This document shows positions 1 to 6,441 of a stretch of 7,702 nt of DNA, piece by piece. A program made the position numbers and the translations under genes. The DNA is from Clostridiales bacterium. GTDB lineage: Bacteria > Bacillota > Clostridia > Caldicoprobacterales > DTU083. Each line of letters starts with the position of its first letter. Position 1 is the first letter of the stretch. Location: NCBI GenBank assembly GCA_012512335.1, contig JAAZEK010000137.1:1-7702 (forward strand), read 5' to 3'. Under the pieces are notes generated by a model that was not told where the DNA came from, ran no database searches, and worked only from the letters and a program-made list of their open reading frames with translations.

Positions 1-554
1 AGCCTGTAACCATAATTCAAATGCTATGGATCAATATTGTAATGGATACATTGGCTGGTCTTGCCTTTGCAGGTGAACCGCCTTTGGCAGAATACATGCG
101 AGAAAAGCCCAAGCGCAGAGATGAAACCATCATCAATCGTTATATGTATAGCCAGATATTATTTACAGGCAGTTATTCAGTTGTGATGTGTGTGTTCTTT
201 CTTAAATCTCGCTTTACACAGACGGCCTTTCATTTTCACGCCCATAACGATTATTTTATTACTGCTTTTTTTGCCCTATTTATCTTCGCAGCAATATTTA
301 ACTGCTTTAGTGCCAGAACCAATCGCTTGAACTTGCTAGCTAATATACTACATAATCCTGCCTTTATATTTATCATGATGTTAATTGCTGTGGTTCAGAT
401 TGTTATGATATATATGGGCGGTTCAGTGTTTAGAACAACGGGCTTGAGTACTTCAGATTTGTGGAGAGTTATCATGATTGCTTCTACGGTAATCCCAGTT
501 GACCTGACACGGAAGGTGCTGCTGAGGTTATATGGTAGAAAAGGAACACTATAG
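1..554 (+). CDS. C-terminal part of a PMCA-like calcium-transporting P-type ATPase (5' end outside the window)
   Basis: The frame is open from base 3 to the TAG at 552-554, so this is the 3' end of a longer gene. The ATG at 21 is internal: the residues before it (PVTIIQ) continue the family alignment. What remains is the membrane domain after the catalytic head. It opens in the sixth transmembrane helix with LWINIVMDT, where the Asn and Asp are the calcium-binding residues of this helix. The residue before that Asp is Met, as in plasma-membrane (P2B) pumps, rather than the Thr of SERCA. GEPP follows. Four more hydrophobic helices come next, with the P2B-like features FNCFSAR, a helix containing VVQIV, then MGGSVF. 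The protein would export Ca2+ across the cytoplasmic membrane using ATP. The phosphorylation (DKTGT) and ATP-binding domains lie outside the window and cannot be checked. Calcium specificity is inferred from family resemblance. Confidence 0.9.
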   Translation, partial: PVTIIQMLWINIVMDTLAGLAFAGEPPLAEYMREKPKRRDETIINRYMYSQILFTGSYSVVMCVFFLKSRFTQTAFHFHAHNDYFITAFFALFIFAAIFNCFSARTNRLNLLANILHNPAFIFIMMLIAVVQIVMIYMGGSVFRTTGLSTSDLWRVIMIASTVIPVDLTRKVLLRLYGRKGTL

Positions 555-567
555 TAGTGACATGCTT

Positions 568-595
568 AAGATTCTTCGCTGAGCTTTGAATAACA
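568..595 (-). repeat. Dispersed 28-bp repeat, copy A
   Basis: Read on the minus strand this is a diverged copy of the element that appears on the plus strand at 644-671 and 5405-5432. The general form is TGTCAT(T/C)CTGAGC, a variable base or two, then GAAG(A/G)ATCTT. This copy begins TGTTATTC and ends GCGAAGAATCTT. Copy B follows in the same orientation with a 37-bp period. It lies 14 bp past the stop of the ATPase gene. Confidence 0.7.
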
Positions 596-604
596 GGCTT
601 TCCT

Positions 605-632
605 AAGATTTCTCACTGCGCTCTGAATGACA
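605..632 (-). repeat. Dispersed 28-bp repeat, copy B
   Basis: This is the second minus-strand copy, beginning TGTCATTCAGAGCG and ending GAAATCTT. Together with the oppositely oriented copy C (644-671) it forms an imperfect inverted repeat, about 20 of 28 positions pairing around an 11-base centre. That could fold as a hairpin between the two convergent genes. No T-run follows the stem on either strand, so a classical terminator is not supported. Confidence 0.7.
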
Positions 633-638
633 GCTACT

Positions 639-2981
639 CTAGGTGTCATCCTGAATGAAGTGAAGGATCTTATGGTATACAAACCTAGAATAGCCCATAA
701 TATCAACAATGTTACTTTGGATATTGCCATAAAAGGCCTTAATATGAGCAATATCCTCTGAACCCAGGATGCTATGACCAAATTGGCTTTCTACCAGCTT
801 GCTACTTATCTCCATCATAGAAGCTTCTGAGTTGATAAGCCATTGGTCTACTCTTTCTGCATAAGTGTATGGAGTTTCCCCTTGCTTAATCGGGAATCCA
901 TATAGCTTCAACAACCATAAGGCTTCTTGATAATATATATAGTATTGCTTGTTGAATGACTGCTTGCCAACTGATCTCCAGTGTAGACGATACCGGATAA
1001 ACAATATTCCACATATAGCCAAAATAACACCGAAGATTCCAAGTAGTATGAGAGCAAGTATTTGTGCTGTAGTAAATCTTGGTCTAGATTCATCTGTAAC
1101 TGGTAATTCTGGTAGCAGAGGGGTTTCAAACTGTTGATCTTGCTGTTGTTCCTCCATAAGCTCATCCCAGTAATTACGCCAATATTCCTCCACACTCTCA
1201 CCGCTATAAGCCCCTGAGCCTGAGGAGTCACCTATGCTTCCAGGAGGAGTAGGATCAAAGGGTAACCAACCGACACCAGGAAAATATATTTCAACCCAAG
1301 CATGACCATGAAGGTTTCTCACTTCATAAATTCTTTTGGAGTTGGGCCTGGACGGCATTAAGAAACCTTCCACATATCTGGCAGGTATTCCTGCAGCCCT
1401 TGTCATTACAGTCATAGCTGTTGCAAAATACGTGCAATATCCTTCCTGGAGATCAAAGAGGAAGTGGTCTACAAAGTCACGATCCGACGGGGTATATGGT
1501 GGTTCTAGTGTGTATTCGTAGTTGTTTTGTAGATAGTCTTGTATGGCTAATACTTTATCCAAGTGAATGTCGGACGACTTAGTCAATTCATCCACTAAAT
1601 CATAAATCCTTTGAGGGAATTCCGATGGAATGCCCATATAATGCTCCTGTATAGATCTTAGTTTTTCTCTATAGATTGGGTCACCATACCCTGAGCCAGT
1701 AAGGTGAGAAAGGTTCAAATCAAGCTCTGCTGGAATGCTTCTAATAAAATCTCTAAACTCAGGGTCTGAAAGATTTGGTACCCGCGCGCTTATTCTATAA
1801 GGCTCATTTTCCCTGATATTTCTAGTGGTGTAGCTTTCTCCTTTTACGTTGAAGTAGGGAGTGGATGATCTTCGAGCAGGGTTAAGATCTATCAATTGCT
1901 GACTGTTAAACATAACCGAGCTATTTATGCCTATGTGGGTGATTTCTGCTTCTACCTCTGGAAAAAAAGCTTCCAATTGATCTTTATCCAGTAGTTGTTT
2001 CCATGTAACTTCATCAAAGTTATAAGCGCTGAGTCTTCTATCCTCAACTGTGTTGTCATTAAACTCGTAGCGTATATCATCAATGGTGTCTGTCCATCCG
2101 GTACTAATGTACTCATTTAATATGGAGCCTCGTAAGTAAAGAGGGGCAGTAGATGTGACTTCAAGCGCTATATCATCGCTCAAAACAACAGGGCCACCTA
2201 ATTCATCTGAAGATGAAGGAAAGCCTGTTACAGATAAGCGGAAGGACTGTCCCGATGGAATAAATCCAAAACGGTCATTTATTCTGTCCTCTACTTCTTG
2301 AACTGTGTCGACCAAATAGTCCCATTTAAGATCCCTTGATCTTCTAGGAACAATAGCTACTGCTGTTATAATAACGGCTATCGAAAGGGGTAAAACACAT
2401 AGCTGCCAGTAGCCCAGGGCAGGCATGGAATGGCTTTTTGATAAGCGTTTGTGATAATTACCTCCCCAAACTAATAAAAACCCGATAGCAAAAAACCATA
2501 TATATTTTACTATTCCTTCATGTCCTAGGAACCATAAGACAAATATCAAGGCAGTACCCATTAGGAAGGGAATTAGAAATTTGCGAAGCTTTATAATCAA
2601 AATAAAAAATAGAATGGTGAAAAGGCTTATCCATAGTCGTTGAGTTGATAGTATATAGGCATCAGGAAGCGCAGTCGAACCGCTGATATAGCGAAACTGC
2701 AAGTTGAAAAACGATATTATGGTTTCTAGCCATTCCCATGATTTCGTCACATATACATATATCCCTAGACTAAAAACAGCGATTGAAGTTGTAAGGATTG
2801 TAGTCCATTTGTTCCATAATACCAATCGAAGTATGATGAAAAGGCCTATAGTAATCAATATAATTTGAGTAGGAATAGCAGGCAAGAGTATTGAATGGAG
2901 GAATGCTCCTGACAAGCTACCAGCTATCAAACACAAAATGATGCAGTCCATGAGCATTTCAACTAATCGATGTTTTCTCAC
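639..2981 (-). CDS. TgpA-like membrane transglutaminase (transglutaminase core plus DUF4129-like tail)
   Basis: This 780-residue membrane protein is the last gene of the operon. About seven hydrophobic helices fill residues 10-211 (the TgpA/DUF3488 type of N-terminus). A large, probably extracytoplasmic, part spans roughly 212-637, one helix lies at 638-663, and a cytoplasmic tail with the DUF4129-like motif GETPYTYAERV (701-711) follows. The transglutaminase core carries the expected triad: Cys516 in EGYCTYFATAM, His560 in LHGHAWVEIYF and Asp576 in WLPFDPTPP. Relatives act on proteins or peptides at the cell surface, as transglutaminases or as proteases; the substrate here is unknown. The start is a GTG overlapping the DUF58 stop as GTGA, preceded by a very strong ribosome binding site. 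Bacillus yebA is the comparable gene. The last ten residues come from a dispersed repeat and are probably not ancestral. An acidic, Gln-rich linker (583-630) joins the core to the final helix. Confidence 0.92.
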   Translation of the reverse strand: MRKHRLVEMLMDCIILCLIAGSLSGAFLHSILLPAIPTQIILITIGLFIILRLVLWNKWTTILTTSIAVFSLGIYVYVTKSWEWLETIISFFNLQFRYISGSTALPDAYILSTQRLWISLFTILFFILIIKLRKFLIPFLMGTALIFVLWFLGHEGIVKYIWFFAIGFLLVWGGNYHKRLSKSHSMPALGYWQLCVLPLSIAVIITAVAIVPRRSRDLKWDYLVDTVQEVEDRINDRFGFIPSGQSFRLSVTGFPSSSDELGGPVVLSDDIALEVTSTAPLYLRGSILNEYISTGWTDTIDDIRYEFNDNTVEDRRLSAYNFDEVTWKQLLDKDQLEAFFPEVEAEITHIGINSSVMFNSQQLIDLNPARRSSTPYFNVKGESYTTRNIRENEPYRISARVPNLSDPEFRDFIRSIPAELDLNLSHLTGSGYGDPIYREKLRSIQEHYMGIPSEFPQRIYDLVDELTKSSDIHLDKVLAIQDYLQNNYEYTLEPPYTPSDRDFVDHFLFDLQEGYCTYFATAMTVMTRAAGIPARYVEGFLMPSRPNSKRIYEVRNLHGHAWVEIYFPGVGWLPFDPTPPGSIGDSSGSGAYSGESVEEYWRNYWDELMEEQQQDQQFETPLLPELPVTDESRPRFTTAQILALILLGIFGVILAICGILFIRYRLHWRSVGKQSFNKQYYIYYQEALWLLKLYGFPIKQGETPYTYAERVDQWLINSEASMMEISSKLVESQFGHSILGSEDIAHIKAFYGNIQSNIVDIMGYSRFVYHKILHFIQDDT
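644..671 (+). repeat. Dispersed 28-bp repeat, copy C, inside the 3' end of the transglutaminase gene
   Basis: The plus strand reads TGTCATCCTGAAT then GAAGTGAAGGATCTT. It matches copy D at 5405-5432 in all but three or four positions. The copy lies in the coding sequence of the leftward transglutaminase gene and, read on the minus strand, encodes the last residues KILHFIQDD; the next codon gives T and the TAG at 639-641 lies just beyond the repeat. Confidence 0.75.
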
Positions 2982-4192
2982 AGGATCACCTCCAGAACTT
3001 CATCCAAGCGTTCATCGGAATAAATTTGGAAGGAGGGAATCCCTTTCTCATTTAAGTCGTCAAGCATCTTAGGATAATCTTTGTTTTCGTAATTTCTATG
3101 CTGAACAAGGAAGACCATGGGAAATATTCCGTTTTGCCTAAATATACACAGCTGGTTAAACAAACCGTAACTAAGATGATGAAGTACTAAAATCAGGCTT
3201 CCATTTTGTTTAAAGGTCTGAGACTCAATTTGCATTACATCCTCTACGGAGTATGTGCTTGTCAGGTTTATTTCAGACAGCAAATCATAAAAGGCTTGGA
3301 AGTCCTGAGGGCTCCCCCCGCTGAGTTCCTTGCGGTTCTTACCGTATACAGTTAATTTTAATGGTAGCCATTTATGAAGTATATAATGTGTGATGGCGGT
3401 TACTACTTCAACTAGCTGATCTCCTATTTCGTGCTTTGCCATGGTATCGGGAGCTTTTGGTGGCATGCTTTCCATGTAAAGCAAGGCATGAGGTTGGGTA
3501 GTCATTTCATGATCCATAATAAGTATGTCCTGAAATTTTGAGCTAGCCTTCCAATGAATTCTTTTCAATGGATCTCCATACCTATATTCACGTATTTCTG
3601 AAGGCATAGCTGTTTCGTATGATTTCTGAAGTTGATTATTTTGTACGCCTTCCTGCTGTATTTGAGGAAGAGGTAGATACTTCAGTTGTAGAATTCTCGG
3701 ATAAATATTTAGGATAAGAGGCTTATAATAAGATCTCTTTGATAAATCAATATGAAACTTAAATAACCCAAACATATCCCTTACTTCCACTTGGGTGATT
3801 CCCAAGGGAAATGAACCACGAAAGGCACAGTGGAAGTCTCTGCGTACCTCTCCTTGCTGAAAGGGAAGAATGGACAGAACATCCTCTTCTAGTTTTCCAG
3901 TGAAGACAGAGTCGGGTAGCTTATAGTAAATTTTTATGAAAGGAAATATAAGGGGCTTATCATTGTGGATTTGCATCACAAGGGTTGCATCCTTTCCCTT
4001 ACTGGTCTTTTCAGGGCTGATGCTTTGCAGATACTTGAAATCTACCAATACCCATATATTGGTGACAATAGCATAGATTAAAACTGATACTAGTAAAGCG
4101 AAGCCGATGTAGAATATATATTCACCTGTATATAGGCCAGCAAAAAGAAGCGCAAGGGTAGCTATGCTGAACAGGATTCGCCTTATAATCAT
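2978..4192 (-). CDS. DUF58 domain membrane protein
   Basis: This 404-residue protein is the middle gene of the operon. Two hydrophobic helices fill residues 4-50 and the rest appears soluble. The DUF58 signature is clear at 201-217 (REYRYGDPLKRIHWKAS), with a conserved tail reaching the DHE near 227. Upstream, at 124-146, is the RGSFPLG...RDMFGLF pattern usual before this domain. The C-terminal half resembles a von Willebrand A-like fold in the family, but I see no clear intact MIDAS motif. DUF58 proteins are nearly always encoded beside MoxR ATPases, and a role as partner or substrate of the ATPase is inferred from that pairing. The ATG start overlaps the MoxR stop as ATGA. No good Shine-Dalgarno precedes it, so translational coupling is likely. 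Bacillus yeaD is the comparable gene. The biochemical function is unknown. Confidence 0.9.
   Translation of the reverse strand: MIIRRILFSIATLALLFAGLYTGEYIFYIGFALLVSVLIYAIVTNIWVLVDFKYLQSISPEKTSKGKDATLVMQIHNDKPLIFPFIKIYYKLPDSVFTGKLEEDVLSILPFQQGEVRRDFHCAFRGSFPLGITQVEVRDMFGLFKFHIDLSKRSYYKPLILNIYPRILQLKYLPLPQIQQEGVQNNQLQKSYETAMPSEIREYRYGDPLKRIHWKASSKFQDILIMDHEMTTQPHALLYMESMPPKAPDTMAKHEIGDQLVEVVTAITHYILHKWLPLKLTVYGKNRKELSGGSPQDFQAFYDLLSEINLTSTYSVEDVMQIESQTFKQNGSLILVLHHLSYGLFNQLCIFRQNGIFPMVFLVQHRNYENKDYPKMLDDLNEKGIPSFQIYSDERLDEVLEVIL
2982..2993 (-). promoter_or_regulatory. Near-perfect ribosome binding site of the transglutaminase gene, within the DUF58 coding end
   Basis: The minus strand reads GGAGGTGATCCT directly before the GTG start. 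GGAGGTGATC is complementary over ten bases to the usual 3' end of bacterial 16S rRNA, with seven bases between GGAGG and the GTG. The same bases encode the last residues (EVIL) of the DUF58 protein. This site fixes the GTG at 2981 as the start. Confidence 0.85.
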
Positions 4193-5133
4193 GATGATAT
4201 CACGGGTACATAAATAGTGTTGAGGATTGATTTTAGTACCCTCTCTGGAGTCATTTCCTTTAGCCTGGCTTCTGGTTTTAGAATTAGGCGATGGGCAAGA
4301 ACTGGTATTGTCATTTTTTGAACATCGTCGGGTATTACATAATCTCTTCCATGGAGCAGTGCGTAAGACTGTGAAGCTCTCATCAGGAATAGAGCTCCTC
4401 TTGGGCTGGCGCCAAGGCTAAGGTCATTATGGTCGCGAGTATGTGATGCAATATTGGCGATATACTCCTTTATCGCCTCTGCAACCTTTACATGGGCAAC
4501 CAGATCCTGCAGATATAGTATGTCAGAGGCTGAAGCAACCGGCTCCAAAGTCTTTATTGGGTTTTCAGTTTGGAATCTGGTAAGTATGAGCATTTCTTCT
4601 CTTTTGCTGGGATATCCCATAGTAACCTTTAGAAGAAAACGATCCAGCTGAGCTTCCGGTAAAGGATAGGTTCCTATATACTCAATAGGGTTTTGTGTTG
4701 CCAACACAATAAAAGGTGAGGGTAGCTCATAGGTAGTACCGTCTACAGTAACCTGAGCCTCCTGCATAACCTCTAGGAGGCTTGACTGGGTTTTCGGCGA
4801 GGTTCTGTTTATTTCATCAGCCAATATTATCTGATTCATTATTGCTCCAGAACGGAATTCCATTTCACCACTTTTTATGTTGTACATGGAAAAGCCTGTA
4901 ATATCTGAGGGAAGGACATCAGGCGTGAACTGTATCCTTTTAAAACTCAAATTCAAGGATTTTGCCAATGCGGAAACAAGCATGGTCTTACCGACTCCAG
5001 GCACATCCTCTATTAAAACATGACCTTTGCTGAGTAGGGCGATTAAAATCAGGTCAATGGCGTCACTTTTTCCTATGATCACTTCTTCAATGTTTTCATG
5101 TATGCTTTTAACTAGTTTACTTGCTTTTTCCAA
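4189..5133 (-). CDS. MoxR-family AAA+ ATPase
   Basis: This 314-residue cytoplasmic ATPase is the first gene of the operon and has the usual MoxR length. The AAA+ motifs are complete: Walker A at 42-50 (EDVPGVGKT), Walker B with ADEINR (Asp106, Glu107), sensor 1 around Asn148 in LATQNPIE, the MoxR box GTYPLPEAQLDRF (154-166) with Arg165 as a probable arginine finger, and a sensor 2 arginine at 245 in GASPRGA. The lid domain follows to the C-terminus. MoxR proteins are thought to act as chaperones that assemble or activate VWA/DUF58-type partners, and its partners are presumably the next two genes. The start is TTG: an in-frame TGA lies at 5152-5154 and there is no ATG or GTG between. GGTGAT lies three bases before the TTG, in the same register as the strong site of the transglutaminase gene. 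Bacillus yeaC is comparable. Confidence 0.93.
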   Translation of the reverse strand: MEKASKLVKSIHENIEEVIIGKSDAIDLILIALLSKGHVLIEDVPGVGKTMLVSALAKSLNLSFKRIQFTPDVLPSDITGFSMYNIKSGEMEFRSGAIMNQIILADEINRTSPKTQSSLLEVMQEAQVTVDGTTYELPSPFIVLATQNPIEYIGTYPLPEAQLDRFLLKVTMGYPSKREEMLILTRFQTENPIKTLEPVASASDILYLQDLVAHVKVAEAIKEYIANIASHTRDHNDLSLGASPRGALFLMRASQSYALLHGRDYVIPDDVQKMTIPVLAHRLILKPEARLKEMTPERVLKSILNTIYVPVISS

Positions 5134-5153
5134 AATATCACCATCCCTCTTTC

Positions 5154-5159
5154 ATTATA
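5154..5159 (-). promoter_or_regulatory. Possible -10 element for the MoxR operon
   Basis: The minus strand carries a perfect TATAAT (in context GTATATAATG), 20 bases before the TTG start. It would give a short leader of about 14 bases that still includes the GGTGAT site. No convincing -35 box lies 16-18 bases upstream, where the sequence reads GAAAAG or TGAAAA. An interrupted dyad (CCCAG...CTGGG, 5162-5188) covers the -35 position and could be a protein-binding site. Confidence 0.3.
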
Positions 5160-5320
5160 TACCCAGAAAGAAGTAACTTTTCACTGGGAAATCAAAATAA
5201 TAAATATATTCCAGTCGCTGTTGCCATCACGAATCAATCTAGAGCTCATCTCAGCAGAAAATATTTTGGATGTGAACAGTAACAGAAAAACATGGTTCAT
5301 ATAGCATATACAGAAAAAGC

Positions 5321-5348
5321 TTGAAAATAAATTGGTTTCTTATATACT
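5321..5348 (+). promoter_or_regulatory. Sigma-A-type promoter for the GDSL hydrolase gene
   Basis: TTGAAA (5321-5326) and TATACT (5343-5348) are separated by 16 bases, each one base off the vegetative consensus. Transcription would start near 5355 and give a leader of about 130 bases that includes repeat copy D. A second TATAAT at 5450-5455 has no matching -35 box. Confidence 0.5.
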
Positions 5349-5404
5349 TAGTTAAGGCGATTAGATTAATAACAGGTCAGGGGTTGAATTTTTTGTAGCA
5401 TTAT

Positions 5405-5432
5405 TGTCATCCTGAGCATAGTGAAGGATCTT
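5405..5432 (+). repeat. Dispersed 28-bp repeat, copy D
   Basis: It reads TGTCATCCTGAGC, then ATAGTGAAGGATCTT, nearly the same as copy C about 4.7 kb away. It lies in the predicted 5' leader of the GDSL gene, about 55 bases before the start codon. The repeat differs from its surroundings in being GC-richer and in matching copies A-C. Confidence 0.75.
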
Positions 5433-5486
5433 AGACCCCATATCTGTAGTATAATTATGAAAAAATAGCAGGGAGTGTTTACACAA

Positions 5487-6113
5487 ATGAAAATTAAAGA
5501 CAACGATAGGTTTTTGTTCCAAGGAGATAGCGTTACAGACGCAGGTCGGGATAAAAATGATCCAGCTGGTCTCGGTAATGGCTATCCTATGATGTTTGCT
5601 TCATGGTTTTCGGCTTTTTATCCCAATATTGATGTGAACTTTATCAATAAAGGCCTCAGTGGTAATAGGGTAAAAGATTTGGAAGCACGATGGCAAGAGG
5701 ACTGCTTGGACCTTAAGCCAACATGGGTTTCCATATTGATAGGGATTAACGACTGTTGGAGGCGTTATGATAGTAAAGATCCCACTTCCGTAGAAAAGTT
5801 TGAATCAGGATATCGCAATATTCTTACTCAAATTCGTGAGAATCTGAATGCCAACATCATACTTTGTGAACCTTTTGTACTACCTGTGCCTGAAGATAGA
5901 ATTAAGTGGCGTGAGGACCTTGATCCCAAGATCAATGCAGTTCGTAATCTTGCTAGAGAATTCAACACCTTTCTCGTTCCCCTTGATGGAATATTTGCGC
6001 AAGCTTCAGTGGCCAAGCCTTCAAGTTATTGGGCTAGGGATGGTGTTCACCCGACTCCAGCTGGTCATGCCCTGATTGCAAAATCTATACTTGAGGTAGT
6101 TGAAAAAGCTTAA
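5487..6113 (+). CDS. SGNH/GDSL-family hydrolase (probable esterase)
   Basis: This 208-residue protein has no signal peptide or membrane helix, so it is probably cytoplasmic. All four SGNH blocks are present: the nucleophile Ser15 in FQGDSVTD, the block II glycine in NKGLSGNR (54-61), block III GIND with Asn88, and the Asp185/His188 pair in DGVHPTPAGHA. Such enzymes remove acyl or acetyl groups from sugars, lipids or other esters; the block V form and overall layout recall lysophospholipase L1-like and acetyl-xylan/rhamnogalacturonan esterases, but the substrate cannot be read from the sequence. I chose the ATG at 5487 because AGGGAG (5470-5475) lies 11 bases before it. A GTG at 5475 in the same frame would add four residues but overlaps that site. 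It is a separate transcription unit, with a promoter upstream and a terminator near 6390. Confidence 0.9.
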   Translation: MKIKDNDRFLFQGDSVTDAGRDKNDPAGLGNGYPMMFASWFSAFYPNIDVNFINKGLSGNRVKDLEARWQEDCLDLKPTWVSILIGINDCWRRYDSKDPTSVEKFESGYRNILTQIRENLNANIILCEPFVLPVPEDRIKWREDLDPKINAVRNLAREFNTFLVPLDGIFAQASVAKPSSYWARDGVHPTPAGHALIAKSILEVVEKA

Positions 6114-6125
6114 GGGTTTCATAAA

Positions 6126-6338
6126 ATGATTTCAGTGAATAGATGGTAATACATAACAGGATCTCTTGACTTTAAATGCGGTACAGCTTATGCAACTACT
6201 GTAGGTACATTTGTCGGACTGCGTGAACACACTCATTTTGTCTGGCGTGTTTACGAACAAAGCGGATCATACTTCCTGGATCCGTGGATTTTGATGCATG
6301 AGATGTGGGAACAAAGGGATAGAAATCGTCGATTATAA
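6126..6338 (+). pseudogene. Broken small reading frame with a Cys/His/Asp pattern, not recognised
   Basis: Twelve bases after the GDSL stop, an ATG at 6126, preceded by AAGGG nine bases upstream, opens a frame that reads MISVNRW and stops at TAA 6147-6149. The same frame then stays open for 62 codons to the TAA at 6336-6338, with no ATG, GTG or TTG near its beginning. The composition is protein-like: LDFKCGTAYATTVG, then REHTHFVWRVYEQ, then SYFLDPWILMHEMW, ending in a basic tail (RDRNRR). A Cys, followed by a His in HFVWRV and an Asp in FLDPW, resembles the layout of papain- or transglutaminase-like enzymes, but at this length that is only suggestive. It may be the remnant of a longer gene or a small gene with a nonsense mutation. 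I do not recognise the family. Confidence 0.4.
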
Positions 6339-6354
6339 AAATAGATGACCACAC

Positions 6355-6395
6355 GGAGCCCTCCTCGCTAAATAAGCCTGGAAGAGCTCCTTTTT
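6355..6395 (+). terminator. Rho-independent terminator after the GDSL transcription unit
   Basis: GGAGC (6355-6359) pairs with GCTCC (6386-6390). The stem continues inward through a bulged A and one mismatch (CCTCC against GGAAG), around a loop of about 15 bases. TTTTT follows at 6391-6395. It serves the rightward GDSL unit and any transcript of the fragment at 6126-6338, and lies just before the convergent PAP2 gene. Confidence 0.65.
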
Positions 6396-6402
6396 ATAAT
6401 AT

Positions 6403-6434
6403 AAATGTAAATGTTAATTGCACATTCCACATTT
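6403..6434. other. Hairpin just beyond the PAP2 gene
   Basis: AAATGT and AATGT on the left pair with ACATT and ACATTT on the right, giving 11 paired bases with a small internal loop and a seven-base loop (TAATTGC). On the minus strand it follows the PAP2 stop and could stabilise or end that transcript. No T-run follows it there, so a terminator function is uncertain. Confidence 0.45.
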
Positions 6435-6441
6435 CACATTC
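6421..6441. repeat. Three tandem heptamers CACATTC/T at the PAP2 stop codon
   Basis: CACATTC, CACATTT and CACATTC follow each other without gaps. The last unit overlaps the TGA of the PAP2 gene (6440-6442, minus strand). The first two units form the right arm of the hairpin at 6403-6434. Confidence 0.6.

Larger units (their letters stand above)
5134..5486. other. Divergent intergenic region between the MoxR operon and the GDSL gene
   Basis: This 353-base AT-rich stretch shows no reading frame that looks coding. It holds a possible leftward -10 box with an adjacent dyad at 5162-5188, a good rightward promoter at 5321-5348, repeat copy D at 5405-5432 and a second possible rightward -10 box (TATAAT, 5450-5455). 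Nothing recognisable is seen between about 5190 and 5320. Confidence 0.6.

Noticed and set aside
568..671. CRISPR array
   Set aside because: There are three diverged copies with 9-11 base spacers, one inverted, and no cas genes. This fits a dispersed palindromic repeat instead.
566..781. A 71-residue minus-strand reading frame at the left end of the transglutaminase gene
   Set aside because: It lies in another frame of the transglutaminase coding end and of the repeats. Its residues are translation of repeat sequence, and there is no ribosome binding site of its own.
4227..4651. Two plus-strand reading frames of about 65 residues within the MoxR gene
   Set aside because: They are opposite-strand shadows of a gene whose protein carries complete AAA+ motifs; neither has a domain or a supporting start site.
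5162..5188. Terminator or riboswitch in front of the MoxR operon
   Set aside because: The dyad CCCAG...CTGGG has only five outer pairs, an interrupted interior and no T-run. It is too short for a riboswitch and is probably upstream of the transcription start.
5848..6075. A 75-residue plus-strand frame within the GDSL gene
   Set aside because: It overlaps the block V region of a clearly intact SGNH hydrolase in another frame and has no recognisable features.
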